From the NCBI RefSeq assembly GCF_900696085.1, contig NZ_CAADFC020000033.1:620001-684000 (forward strand): a stretch of DNA of 64,000 nt, given 5' to 3'. Below the pieces are notes generated by a model that saw only the letters and a program-made list of their open reading frames with translations, ran no database searches and was not told the DNA's origin. This document shows, in pieces, positions 17,039 to 25,502 of the stretch. Source of the stretch: Bradyrhizobium ivorense (GTDB lineage Bacteria; Pseudomonadota; Alphaproteobacteria; Rhizobiales; Xanthobacteraceae). The translations under genes were made by a program, and so were the position numbers. Position 1 is the stretch's first letter, and every line of letters begins with the position of its first letter.

Positions 17039-17773
17039 TCAAACGCTTCTCATTCGGTAGTACTTCGGCAACATGAGCCCCGCGCCGGCAAGCTCGGCTT
17101 CAAGCATATCTGAAAAACAAAGAAGCCATTCGTTGAGGCCGCGCTCGCGCCAGAGGTGTGCCCCCTTGAAGACGGACGGGCGAAGCGCCAATCCGGCGAT
17201 GTTATTCTTGTAACCAAGGATGCTGAACCATCTCGCTCCATTCGCTTCGTGCGGCGTGAAAGACTCTTGATTGCTGTCTTCCGGAGAGAAGCTCTCAAGC
17301 CAGCTACCGACAACAAGGAGATAGTACTGAACCGGATAGACCCTCCCGCGCGGTGACCGTATTTCGACGGGGTAGAACCGGTGCAAGTCAGGCTCGAACC
17401 GCTCGACAATTTTCTTCACAGCCGCGTCAACAGCCCACATGCGGTTGCTTAGACTGATGACCGAGGCAAGTTCATTGTACCCCTTGTCGGTCTGAAAAAA
17501 TCTCGGCGGCTCATGAACTTCAATCGGTGTAACTATCAGGTCGTCGGGGCCCGGCTGCCTGTGTCCAGATTCATAAAGGAATTTTTCGACAACGCAGTAC
17601 GCGTATTTCGATGCGTCGCGATAGAAGCTTTTTTGCGCTTCCGGCATTTGATCTTGATAGTACTTGACAAGCCGATGCCTCCAACCGTCGCCATATTGGT
17701 CGACGGGCCCCTCCTCATTGCCGTATGGCCCGTAAGGACCGCCGCTGCGCGGAAGATACATTCCCCAGACCAT
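17039..17773 (-). CDS. Imm11/DUF1629-like immunity protein, orphan
   Basis: A 244-aa protein whose C-terminal third resembles the Imm11 (MXAN_0049, DUF1629) immunity domain: HLWRERGLNEWLLCFSDMLE followed by AELAGAGLMLPKYYRM. The N-terminal half (YGPYGNEEGPVDQYGDGW) matches no domain I know. The ATG at 17773 has GAGGGGG 9 nt upstream; longer in-frame starts up to 17854 lack such a site. Immunity proteins of this family neutralise secreted polymorphic toxins, but no toxin gene is adjacent. Its sequence is visibly less GC-rich than its neighbours, suggesting recent acquisition. The family call rests on the C-terminal pattern only. Confidence 0.6.
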   Translation of the reverse strand: MVWGMYLPRSGGPYGPYGNEEGPVDQYGDGWRHRLVKYYQDQMPEAQKSFYRDASKYAYCVVEKFLYESGHRQPGPDDLIVTPIEVHEPPRFFQTDKGYNELASVISLSNRMWAVDAAVKKIVERFEPDLHRFYPVEIRSPRGRVYPVQYYLLVVGSWLESFSPEDSNQESFTPHEANGARWFSILGYKNNIAGLALRPSVFKGAHLWRERGLNEWLLCFSDMLEAELAGAGLMLPKYYRMRSV

Positions 17774-17875
17774 CGCGTTTAGCCCCCTCATCCCGGAATT
17801 GGTGACGCTTGCGACCGCGCAACCGCCGCCCGACGTTGGTAAATCAATAGGCAACCGGCCGAAGCGGCCTCTCGA

Positions 17876-18859
17876 CTAGTACCGCCCCTCGTCAGTCTGA
17901 AGGTATCCGGCCGCTTGCGACGGCGCGGTCGTCCAGCGCGCAAACAGCGCCCGCCACGAACCGCCATGCAGGATCGCGAGGCAAACAACGACGCTCACGC
18001 CGGCGATGATGTCGGTGAAATAATGCCCTCCCACGGTGGGTGTTGCGGCGAGCATCAACACATTCAAGACAAGGAATGCCGGGAAAAGTAGTTTTACGCC
18101 CCGGGAGGCGTAGATCAGCATCACGGCGAGTGCCGCGTGGAAGGATGGGAACGTGATCAGGCCATTGACTTGCGCCAGCGAGATGCGCGTCATCTGACCG
18201 GCGCGCAGCGCGTTGAAGTCGGCCAGATGATAGGCGTCGGCGCGCTCAGTGACCCCAAAGTGGACCCAGGCGCTTGCGGCCGGTATGATCCACGAGATCG
18301 GAATGATCACGAGCAGCGTTGCGACAAAAAGCCAAACGAATTCGCGCATTCTTTCAATTCGATCGCACGCGCTCAGCCACAGCAGCAGGACGGCGACCTG
18401 CATCATGCTGCTATCGTACGCAATAACGAGAACCCCCTTGATCGTCGGTCTTGCATCGACCCATTCAAAGAAGGCCAGCCAGTCCAGCTTCAGCGCGGCG
18501 TCGGCCTCAGCGAGTTGACGATCAATCAAGGGGAAATTTGCGGTGACGGTCAGATAGCTCAAGACCGCTCCGGCGGCGGTAAAGACGACGAGCTGGGCGC
18601 ACGCCGTCGCGAGCTCAGAGATACGTCGATCCGGCCTGAACTTCGTGTAGACAAGCACGAGCAGAAGCACCGAGCAGAGCGCAATCGCCTTCGCCGGACT
18701 GACAGTGACCGACATCCCGGACGCGAGAAGCCAGATCAGGTCGACGGCGACGACGCTTGCAATGACCAACCATAGAACTCGAACCTCGACGACTTGATTG
18801 GTCACCGTTGTGCCTTCCCACGATACGCCGGTATCGCGGTCCGGCACTCCAGGATACAT
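17876..18859 (-). CDS. PAP2-superfamily membrane phosphatase
   Basis: A polytopic membrane protein of up to 327 aa. The PAP2 motifs are present late in the sequence: GLITFPSFHAALAV near residue 235 (PSFH with the catalytic His) and VGGHYFTDIIAGV near residue 275 (second His and Asp). This pattern fits the PAP2_3/inositolphosphotransferase-like group that handles lipid phosphates on the periplasmic face. A GTG at 18805, preceded by AAGG at good spacing, may be the true start rather than the ATG at 18859. It lies on the same strand as mscS, with no clear operon link. Confidence 0.8.
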   Translation of the reverse strand: MYPGVPDRDTGVSWEGTTVTNQVVEVRVLWLVIASVVAVDLIWLLASGMSVTVSPAKAIALCSVLLLVLVYTKFRPDRRISELATACAQLVVFTAAGAVLSYLTVTANFPLIDRQLAEADAALKLDWLAFFEWVDARPTIKGVLVIAYDSSMMQVAVLLLWLSACDRIERMREFVWLFVATLLVIIPISWIIPAASAWVHFGVTERADAYHLADFNALRAGQMTRISLAQVNGLITFPSFHAALAVMLIYASRGVKLLFPAFLVLNVLMLAATPTVGGHYFTDIIAGVSVVVCLAILHGGSWRALFARWTTAPSQAAGYLQTDEGRY

Positions 18860-18934
18860 CGTAGTGCGGGCAGCTTAAGGTTGCACCCGCCCGATCGTTA
18901 AAATTCTTCAGAATGCGGGACTTTCTGCTAACCA

Positions 18935-20080
18935 TCAGTTGGGCGACGGCGCGACCGCGCGCTCACGCCGCGGCGCGCGGCGCAGGAAGTTGCGGCCGAA
19001 GCCGTCGTCATCCGCGGGCGCCAGGATCGCCCGGTCGCGCGGCAGGGCATCCGGCATCTCGTCGCGGATGAAAGCCAGCAGCTTCTCGCGGATCTCGCAG
19101 CGCAGGTCCCAGGATTGCGGCGCGTTGCGTGCGCTGACCAGCGCGCGCAGCTCGATGGTGCGCGGATGGGTGTCGATCACCTGCAGATTGACCACCGCAC
19201 CATCCCACAGCCGCGACTCCTTCGCGACCTGCTCCAGCCGCTTGCGGATTCGCGGCACGTCGGCGCTGTAGTCGACATGCAGCGCGATCGCGCCGATCAG
19301 CGATTGCGCGTCGCGGGTCCAGTTCTGGAACGGACGCTCGATGAAATAGGCCAACGGCACCACCATGCGCCGCCAGTCCCACAGCCGGATCACGACATAG
19401 GTCGAGGCGATGTCCTCGACCCAGCCCCATTCGTTCTCGATGATCACGGCGTCCTCGATCCGGATCGGCTGGGTGACCGCGATCTGCACGCCGGCGATCA
19501 GATTGCTGAGCAGCGGCCTTGCGGCAAGACCGACGATCAAGCCGGCGGCGCCCGCGGACGCAAACAGGCTGACGCCATACTGCCGGACCGAATCGAACGT
19601 CATCAGCGCGGTGGAGACCGCGATGATCACGATCAGCGTGTCGGTGACCCGCTTGAAGACGCGAACCTGGGTGACGTGCTTGCGCGCCAGAAAGTTCTCG
19701 GCGATGTCGAGACGAAACTTGTCGAGATATCTGGCGGAGGCCATGTCGACGGCGCGGATCGAGATCCAGCCGACCAGTGCGATCACGGCAACGCCGAAGA
19801 AGTGGCTGAGCGTCTGCCGCAGCACGTCGTGGAGCGGCGCCAACGGCAGCACCAGCGCGACCGCCGCGAGGCACAGCGCCAGCCGGGTTGGACCGGATGT
19901 GCGGTCGAGCAGCAGCGGCGCGACCGCGTTGCTCGGTTTGAACATGCGGCGCGCTACGCGCAGCGCGATCGAATGGATGACGAGCGCGGCAACGATCGCG
20001 CCCGTGATCAGACCGAGGCCGACAACCCAATCCGGCACCCAGCGAAAGGTGTGTTCCAATTCGGCAATGGCGTCCTGCAT
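18935..20080 (-). CDS. MscS-family mechanosensitive ion channel
   Basis: A 381-aa channel with about four N-terminal membrane helices. The pore-lining helix is recognisable as LFASAGAAGLIVGLAARPLL near residue 190, with Gly/Ala packing typical of MscS TM3. It is followed by the beta domain segment LIAGVQIAVTQPIRIEDAVIIENEWGWVEDI. Such channels release solutes on osmotic downshock. I chose the ATG at 20080 because the G-rich GCGGGG precedes it; a start at 20134 is in frame but would run into a repeat. A copy of its 5' end, inverted and decayed, is found at 27953-27993. Confidence 0.88.
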   Translation of the reverse strand: MQDAIAELEHTFRWVPDWVVGLGLITGAIVAALVIHSIALRVARRMFKPSNAVAPLLLDRTSGPTRLALCLAAVALVLPLAPLHDVLRQTLSHFFGVAVIALVGWISIRAVDMASARYLDKFRLDIAENFLARKHVTQVRVFKRVTDTLIVIIAVSTALMTFDSVRQYGVSLFASAGAAGLIVGLAARPLLSNLIAGVQIAVTQPIRIEDAVIIENEWGWVEDIASTYVVIRLWDWRRMVVPLAYFIERPFQNWTRDAQSLIGAIALHVDYSADVPRIRKRLEQVAKESRLWDGAVVNLQVIDTHPRTIELRALVSARNAPQSWDLRCEIREKLLAFIRDEMPDALPRDRAILAPADDDGFGRNFLRRAPRRERAVAPSPN

Positions 20081-20113
20081 GCGACCCCGCCTGCTCCCAA
20101 GCACTGCTCGGCA

Positions 20114-20203
20114 GCTAACGCACGGAATTCGCAATCGCTTCTGACATCACCGCAACGCAGCAATTCATCCGATGCATCTCACGATGCAATGGAACCTGGT
20201 CGC
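20114..20203 (+). repeat. 90-bp direct repeat, copy A (left flank of the liv-type block)
   Basis: Begins GCTAACGCACGGAAT and contains GCAACGCAGCAATTCATCC, ATGCATCTCA and TGCAATGGAACC. It matches 28011-28101 in the same orientation with about 12 mismatches and one indel. It lies in the upstream region of mscS. Confidence 0.8.
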
Positions 20204-20282
20204 CTTCGCGCGATCGGGACGCAGCGCTCGCCGATCGCAAGGGGCGCCGGCAGCCGGACATGGCCAGATTGGCGTACCAGTG

Positions 20283-21125
20283 CTAGGCGAGCCACCGCTT
20301 GCGTCTCTTGTAGTGCTTCACATTGCGATAGGATTTTCGTTTGTCACCGGCGACGCCGAGATAAAACTCCTTGACGTCTTCGTTGCTAGCGAGCGCAAGC
20401 GTTTCGCCATCCATTACGACGCGGCCGTTCTCGAGGATGTAGCCGTGGCTCGCATATCTGAGCGCCATATTGGTGTTCTGCTCGGCGAGAAGAAAGGATA
20501 CGCCCTCCTTGACGTTGAGATCCTTCACGATCTCGAAGATCTCTTCCACGATCTGCGGCGCGAGGCCCATCGATGGTTCGTCGAGCAGGATCATCTTCGG
20601 GCGCGACATCAGCGCGCGCCCGATCACGCACATCTGCTGTTCGCCGCCCGACGTATAGCCGGCGGCGGAATTGCGTCGCTCCTTGAGGCGCGGGAAATAT
20701 GCGTAGACCCTTTCAAGGTCCTGCGCGACCGCGAGCTTGCCATCCGTTCGCGTAAAGGCGCCGGTCAGGATGTTCTCCTCGACCGTAAGATGAGAGAAGG
20801 CGCGCCGCCCCTCCATCACCTGAATGCAGCCGCGCCGCACCAGTTCGTTTGGCGACATGGATTTCACCTCGACGCCATCGAACAGGATCGAGCCCTTGGT
20901 GACCTCGCCGCGCTCTGCGTGCAGCAGATTGGAGATCGCCTTCAGCGTCGTCGTCTTGCCGGCGCCGTTGGCGCCGAGAAGCGCGACCACGCCGCCTCGC
21001 GGGACCTCCAGCGAGACGCCCTTCAGCACGAGGATGACGTGATCGTAGACGACCTCGATATTGTTGATCGATAAAATCAGGGCTCCCGCTTCCGTCGCAG
21101 CGGTGACGACCTTGGCGATTGACAC
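20283..21125 (-). CDS. Branched-chain-type ABC transporter ATP-binding protein (LivF-like)
   Basis: A 280-aa ATPase with Walker A GANGAGKTTT (about residue 54), Q-loop region QVMEGRRAFSHLTVEENI, signature SGGEQQM and Walker B MILLDEPSMGLAP. The GTG at 21125 is preceded by GGAGG at 7 nt, a better site than the in-frame start at 21173. A lysine- and arginine-rich C-terminal tail (KSYRNVKHYKRRKRWLA) extends beyond the usual LivF end. It is the last gene of a six-gene operon running ligase, LivG, LivH, LivM, binding protein, LivF. Confidence 0.92.
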   Translation of the reverse strand: MSIAKVVTAATEAGALILSINNIEVVYDHVILVLKGVSLEVPRGGVVALLGANGAGKTTTLKAISNLLHAERGEVTKGSILFDGVEVKSMSPNELVRRGCIQVMEGRRAFSHLTVEENILTGAFTRTDGKLAVAQDLERVYAYFPRLKERRNSAAGYTSGGEQQMCVIGRALMSRPKMILLDEPSMGLAPQIVEEIFEIVKDLNVKEGVSFLLAEQNTNMALRYASHGYILENGRVVMDGETLALASNEDVKEFYLGVAGDKRKSYRNVKHYKRRKRWLA

Positions 21126-21203
21126 GCGCAGACCTCCAAACTGCAGCAGGGTCCGGAATCCGGGAGCAGGCAAACCTGCCCCTCCCGGATCATTTGCACG
21201 GGC

Positions 21204-22529
21204 TCAGGTTTCTTTCGCGCAGTCGCGCGGCGTGATCTTCTTCTCCGCGGCATACTTCGCGGACACATCGGCGACGAGCGGTTCGATCAACGATTCATCG
21301 GCCGTGAACCAGTCGGAGATCACTTTCCAGCCCTTGCCATCCCATTGCTGGACGCGCCCGTAGCGCGCGCCCTCGTGGTCGGAGCAGGAAATGCTGACCG
21401 GCTTCAACATCCCCTCAAAGCCGAGTTCCTTGATACGATCAGCGGTTAGGATGAGGTTCTCAAGCCCCCAACGGACCTGCTCACCGGTCAGCGGCTTCTT
21501 GCCGAACTTTTCCTGCGCCTTGCGGATCGCCTCCACGCCAAGCATGGCATTCGTCATGCCGCGGTTGTAGAGAATTTCGCTGATCTTGCCGGGTTCTGTC
21601 GAACCTTTGCCCTTCGCGTAGAGATATTTCTCCATGTCGGCGTGAACGGGAAACTTGCCGGCGCCGTGCTGAAGCATCAGCGACTTGTAGCCGGCGGCCT
21701 GGTCACCTGCCGGCGTCACATCCGGCTCTGCGCCTGACCACCACACGCCGATCATCTTGTCGCGCGGATAGGCGACGGCAGCCGCCTCCTTGATTGCCGT
21801 GCTGTTCATGACGCCCCAGCCCCAGACCAGGACATAGTCCGGGCGGTTCTGGCGGATCGCCAGCCATTGCGACTTCTGCTCGACGCCGGGATGCGTGACT
21901 GGGATCGGCGTGAACTCAAAGCCGTATTTCTGCGCCAGCACCTGCAGCATCGGAATCGGCTCCTTGCCATAGGGGCTGTCATGGTACAGCAGCGAAATCT
22001 TCCTGCCTTTCAGCTTGTCAACACCGCCGAGTTCCTTGGCGGCGTACTGGATCGCGATATCGGCCGCGGACCAATAGGTGCCGAGCAACGGGAAATTATA
22101 GGCGAACACCGCGCCGTTCTTGGAATCGGCACGGCCGTACCCCATCGTGATGATCGGGATCTTGTCGGTCGCGGTCTTTTCGGTGAGTGCGAAGGTGATG
22201 CCGGTCGACAGCGGATTGATGAAGGCCGCGCCGGTCGGTCCCTTGCTCTTGAGACGCTCGTAGCACTCCACTCCCTTGTCGGTCGCGTAACCTGTCTCGC
22301 ATTCCTCGGTCAAAATCCTGACGCCGTTGATGCCACCGTCACGTTCATTGATCAGATTGTAGTAGTCCACAACGCCGTTTGCGTAAGGCGCGCCGTTCAC
22401 AGCGTACGGTCCGGTTCGATAGGATAGAATCGGAATGAATTGGTCGTTTTGCGCTGCGGCCGGCGCGCCGAATGCCGCGCCGGCCAAGGCGGCCGCCAGT
22501 ATCGATACGCTGCGTGCAATAATTGTCAT
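21204..22529 (-). CDS. Branched-chain-type ABC substrate-binding protein (LivK-like)
   Basis: A 441-aa periplasmic binding protein of the type I receptor fold used by branched-chain amino acid and related importers. A signal peptide covers residues 1-26 (hydrophobic core then GAPAAAQ). Conserved lobes include GVECYERLKSKGPTGAAFINPLSTGITFA and LLYHDSPYGKEPI. It is longer than leucine-binding proteins and resembles receptors for carboxylates or amides in soil bacteria. In this operon an acyl-CoA/AMP ligase comes first, so the ligand may be an aromatic or fatty acid activated on entry. Ligand not determined. Confidence 0.88.
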   Translation of the reverse strand: MTIIARSVSILAAALAGAAFGAPAAAQNDQFIPILSYRTGPYAVNGAPYANGVVDYYNLINERDGGINGVRILTEECETGYATDKGVECYERLKSKGPTGAAFINPLSTGITFALTEKTATDKIPIITMGYGRADSKNGAVFAYNFPLLGTYWSAADIAIQYAAKELGGVDKLKGRKISLLYHDSPYGKEPIPMLQVLAQKYGFEFTPIPVTHPGVEQKSQWLAIRQNRPDYVLVWGWGVMNSTAIKEAAAVAYPRDKMIGVWWSGAEPDVTPAGDQAAGYKSLMLQHGAGKFPVHADMEKYLYAKGKGSTEPGKISEILYNRGMTNAMLGVEAIRKAQEKFGKKPLTGEQVRWGLENLILTADRIKELGFEGMLKPVSISCSDHEGARYGRVQQWDGKGWKVISDWFTADESLIEPLVADVSAKYAAEKKITPRDCAKET

Positions 22530-22634
22530 GTTATGTCCTCCTCCTTAACGTCGCTCTTTCCTGTATGCGGTGCTTGCTTCGTCTCCGTTGTCAGCGGCCG
22601 CCATCCGCGTTGCGATCGAGGCACGATCGCTCCT

Positions 22635-23762
22635 TCAATATGGAAACGGCCAAAGTCTGAGCTTCTCCTTGCCGATCGATATCAGCCGGGCGAAGCCATG
22701 GGGTTCCTTGATGAGCAGATAACAGATCAAGGATCCGAAGATGATGAACTGGAGGTGAGTGATCGTCTGCGTCGACAGTGGCAGGCCGAGTTCGGTTGGA
22801 ACCACATTCAGCATGATCGGCACGATGAGGATGAAAGCCGCCCCGATGAACGAACCCATGATCGATCCGAGCCCGCCGATGATGACCATGAATAGAAGCT
22901 CCAGCGAGCGGTCGATCGAGAACGCAAGCGGCTCCCATGAACCGAGGTAGACGAACGCCCAGAGCGCACCAGCCGTCCCGATGATGAACGACGAGACCGC
23001 GAAAGCCGTGAGTTTTGCATAGAGCGGCCGGATGCCGATCAGTTCGGCGGCGATATCCATGTCGCGGATCGCCATCCATTGCCTGCCAAGATTGCCGCGA
23101 ACAAGGTTCTTCGCCAGCACCGCCATTACGGTCACGAACAACAGGCACAGCAAATAGCGCTCGACCGGCGTGCGAACCACCATACCGAAGAAATTCAGTT
23201 CCGGCGCATTCACCGATCCCGACGGAGCGTAGTTGGTAAACCACGGAATCCGCAGGAACGCCCAATCGAAGAAGAACTGTGCGGCGAGCGTTGCGACCGC
23301 CAGGTAGAGACCCTTGATCCGCAGACTGGGAATGCCGAACAGGATTCCGGCACCCGCCGCCATCAACCCGCCAAGCAGGATGGACGCCAGCACGGGCAAT
23401 GGTGGGATCGCGACCGCGAAGCCGAGCCAGGCAAGCGGAATGTGAACGCCGGTCGCCAGCTTGTAGGCGGAATAGGCGCCGATGGCCATGAACGCGCCGC
23501 TGCCGAGCGAGATCTGGCCGCAATAGCCGACGAGAATGTTTGTCCCGATGGCGGCGAGCGCCAGGATGAGGAAGGGCAGCAGGATGGCCCACAACAGATA
23601 GTCGGTGCGGAACGGCCAGATATGGAAGCTGGCTAACAGCGGCACGCCAATGAAGGCAATCCCGAGCAGGATGGCGAGCGCGATCCGATCCTGACGGATC
23701 GGGAAGATCGCCATATCCTCCGCGTAGGTCGTCTTGAACTGGCCAGCTTCGCGATAAAGCAC
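22635..23762 (-). CDS. Branched-chain-type ABC permease (LivM-like)
   Basis: A 375-aa inner-membrane permease. GTG at 23762 has AAGGAG 6 nt upstream. LivM features are visible: NILVGYCGQISLGSGAFMAIGAY near residue 75, RIKGLYLAVATLAAQF near 150, and the coupling segment GRQWMAIRDMDIAAELIGI near 228. About nine hydrophobic segments follow a short polar N-terminus. It forms the channel with the LivH-like subunit, whose stop lies 15 nt upstream. Confidence 0.92.
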   Translation of the reverse strand: MLYREAGQFKTTYAEDMAIFPIRQDRIALAILLGIAFIGVPLLASFHIWPFRTDYLLWAILLPFLILALAAIGTNILVGYCGQISLGSGAFMAIGAYSAYKLATGVHIPLAWLGFAVAIPPLPVLASILLGGLMAAGAGILFGIPSLRIKGLYLAVATLAAQFFFDWAFLRIPWFTNYAPSGSVNAPELNFFGMVVRTPVERYLLCLLFVTVMAVLAKNLVRGNLGRQWMAIRDMDIAAELIGIRPLYAKLTAFAVSSFIIGTAGALWAFVYLGSWEPLAFSIDRSLELLFMVIIGGLGSIMGSFIGAAFILIVPIMLNVVPTELGLPLSTQTITHLQFIIFGSLICYLLIKEPHGFARLISIGKEKLRLWPFPY

Positions 23763-23777
23763 GACGATCTCCTTGCC

Positions 23778-24707
23778 TCAGATACGTTCGATGATGCGCT
23801 CGCCGAACAGACCCTGTGGCCGCAACAGCAGCACTGCCAACGCCAGCACGTAGGCAAACCAATATTCGATGCCGCCGCCGATCGATGGCCCGAGGTACAC
23901 TTCTGCGAGCTTCTCACCCGCACCGACAATGAGCCCGCCGACGATGGCTCCGGGAATCGACGTGAGTCCTCCGATGATCAGGACCGGCAGCGCCTTCAGC
24001 GCCAGGAAGGTGATGGAGAACTGCACGCCAAGCTTGGTCCCCCACACGGTCGCCGCGACCAGCGCAACGAGACCGGCAACGAGCCAGACCACGAACCAGA
24101 TCCAGCTGATCGGAATCCCGACCGAATGCGCGGCCAGATGGTCGTCGGCGACGGCTCTGAGAGCGCGACCGGTTTTGGTACGCTGAAAGAAGACGGCGAG
24201 GCCAGCGACCAGGACGCCCGCGATCAATGCGCCCCAGACATCCAGCTTGTTGACCAGAATCCCACCCGGGAAGAGGCCCTCAAACAAGAACCAGGCGTCG
24301 GTCGGGAACAGCCGCAACGGGTAGACATCCGATCCGAAGATCATCTCCGCAGCGCCCTCGATGACGAATGTGACGCCGATCGTCGACATGAACAGCGTCA
24401 GGCCGTCCTGGTTGACAAGGGGTCCGATCACGAACCGCTCGATGAGCCAGGCCGTTGCCGCCATGATCACGGCGGCAAAACCGATCGCGACGACCACCGC
24501 GACCCAAAGCGGAAGGCCGTTGGCGACCAGGAGGTCGAGGGCGCGAACCAGCGCCAACCCGGCGAGCAATACCATTGCTCCCTGCGCATAGTTGAATACG
24601 CCGGATGCCTTGAAGATCAGCACGAAGCCGAGCGCGACCAGCGAATAGAGCACGCCGGACATCAATCCGCCGATCAGGACCTCGAGAAACTGACCCAATG
24701 CGATCAC
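23778..24707 (-). CDS. Branched-chain-type ABC permease (LivH-like)
   Basis: A 309-aa permease with about eight hydrophobic segments. The GTG at 24707 follows GAGGAG. Typical LivH features are GVLYSLVALGFVLIFKASGVFNYAQGAM near residue 20 and the coupling loop RALRAVADDHLAAHSVGI near 180. It pairs with the LivM-like subunit and follows the LivG gene by 9 nt. Confidence 0.92.
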   Translation of the reverse strand: MIALGQFLEVLIGGLMSGVLYSLVALGFVLIFKASGVFNYAQGAMVLLAGLALVRALDLLVANGLPLWVAVVVAIGFAAVIMAATAWLIERFVIGPLVNQDGLTLFMSTIGVTFVIEGAAEMIFGSDVYPLRLFPTDAWFLFEGLFPGGILVNKLDVWGALIAGVLVAGLAVFFQRTKTGRALRAVADDHLAAHSVGIPISWIWFVVWLVAGLVALVAATVWGTKLGVQFSITFLALKALPVLIIGGLTSIPGAIVGGLIVGAGEKLAEVYLGPSIGGGIEYWFAYVLALAVLLLRPQGLFGERIIERI

Positions 24708-24716
24708 GAGTGCTCC

Positions 24717-25502
24717 TCAGCGCGCAACTCCAAGATAGGCGTCGATGACCGACTGATTCCTCTTCACCTCGTCCGGCGTGCCGTCGGCAATCTTGACACC
24801 GTGATCGAGCACTGCCACGCGATCCGACAGATCCATGACCACGGCCATGTCGTGCTCGATCAGGGCGATGGTCGTGCCGTAATGGTTGTTCACGTCGATG
24901 ATGAAGCGCGACATGTCCTCCTTCTCCTCGAGGTTCATGCCTGCCATCGGCTCGTCGAGCAGGAGAAGATCGGGCTCCATCGCCAAGGCGCGGCCGAGTT
25001 CGACACGCTTCTGCAAGCCGTACGGCAAACGCCCAACCGGTACCTTGCGGATTGTCTCGATCTCCAGGAAGTCGATGATCTCCTCGACCTTGCGCCGATG
25101 CTCGGCCTCCTCTGCGAGAGCAGGGCCGTAACGCAGCACCTGCCACAACAGCCCCCGGCGCACCTTCAGGGTGCGGCCTGTCATGATGTTGTCGAGCGCG
25201 CTCATGCCCTTGAACAGGGCGACATTCTGAAAGGTGCGTGCGATGCCGCCGCGCGCCGCCTCGAACGGCTGCATTTTGGTCCGGGTACGCCCCTTGAAGG
25301 TGATGACGCCGTGGTTGGGATGATAGAAGCCGTTGACGACGTTCAGCATCGAGGTTTTGCCGGCGCCGTTGGGGCCTATGATGGCTCGAATTTCGCCTTT
25401 TCTGACGTTGAACGAAACGTCCCGCAGCGCCTTGACGCCACCGAAGGCCAGGGCCACGTCCTCGACCTGCAGCAGGATTTCGTTGCTGTCCGGCGCTCTC
25501 AT
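24717..25502 (-). CDS. Branched-chain-type ABC transporter ATP-binding protein (LivG-like)
   Basis: A 261-aa ATPase. Walker A is GPNGAGKTSM near residue 44. The C-terminal family helix NVVNGFYHPNHGVITFKG follows, and Walker B is LLLLDEPMAGMN near residue 185. The signature motif is unusual (LPYGLQKRVELGRAL in place of the common LSYGQQR form) but keeps the glycine. Its ATG overlaps the stop of the upstream ligase gene as ATGA, which ties the ligase to the transporter in one transcript. Confidence 0.92.
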   Translation of the reverse strand: MRAPDSNEILLQVEDVALAFGGVKALRDVSFNVRKGEIRAIIGPNGAGKTSMLNVVNGFYHPNHGVITFKGRTRTKMQPFEAARGGIARTFQNVALFKGMSALDNIMTGRTLKVRRGLLWQVLRYGPALAEEAEHRRKVEEIIDFLEIETIRKVPVGRLPYGLQKRVELGRALAMEPDLLLLDEPMAGMNLEEKEDMSRFIIDVNNHYGTTIALIEHDMAVVMDLSDRVAVLDHGVKIADGTPDEVKRNQSVIDAYLGVAR

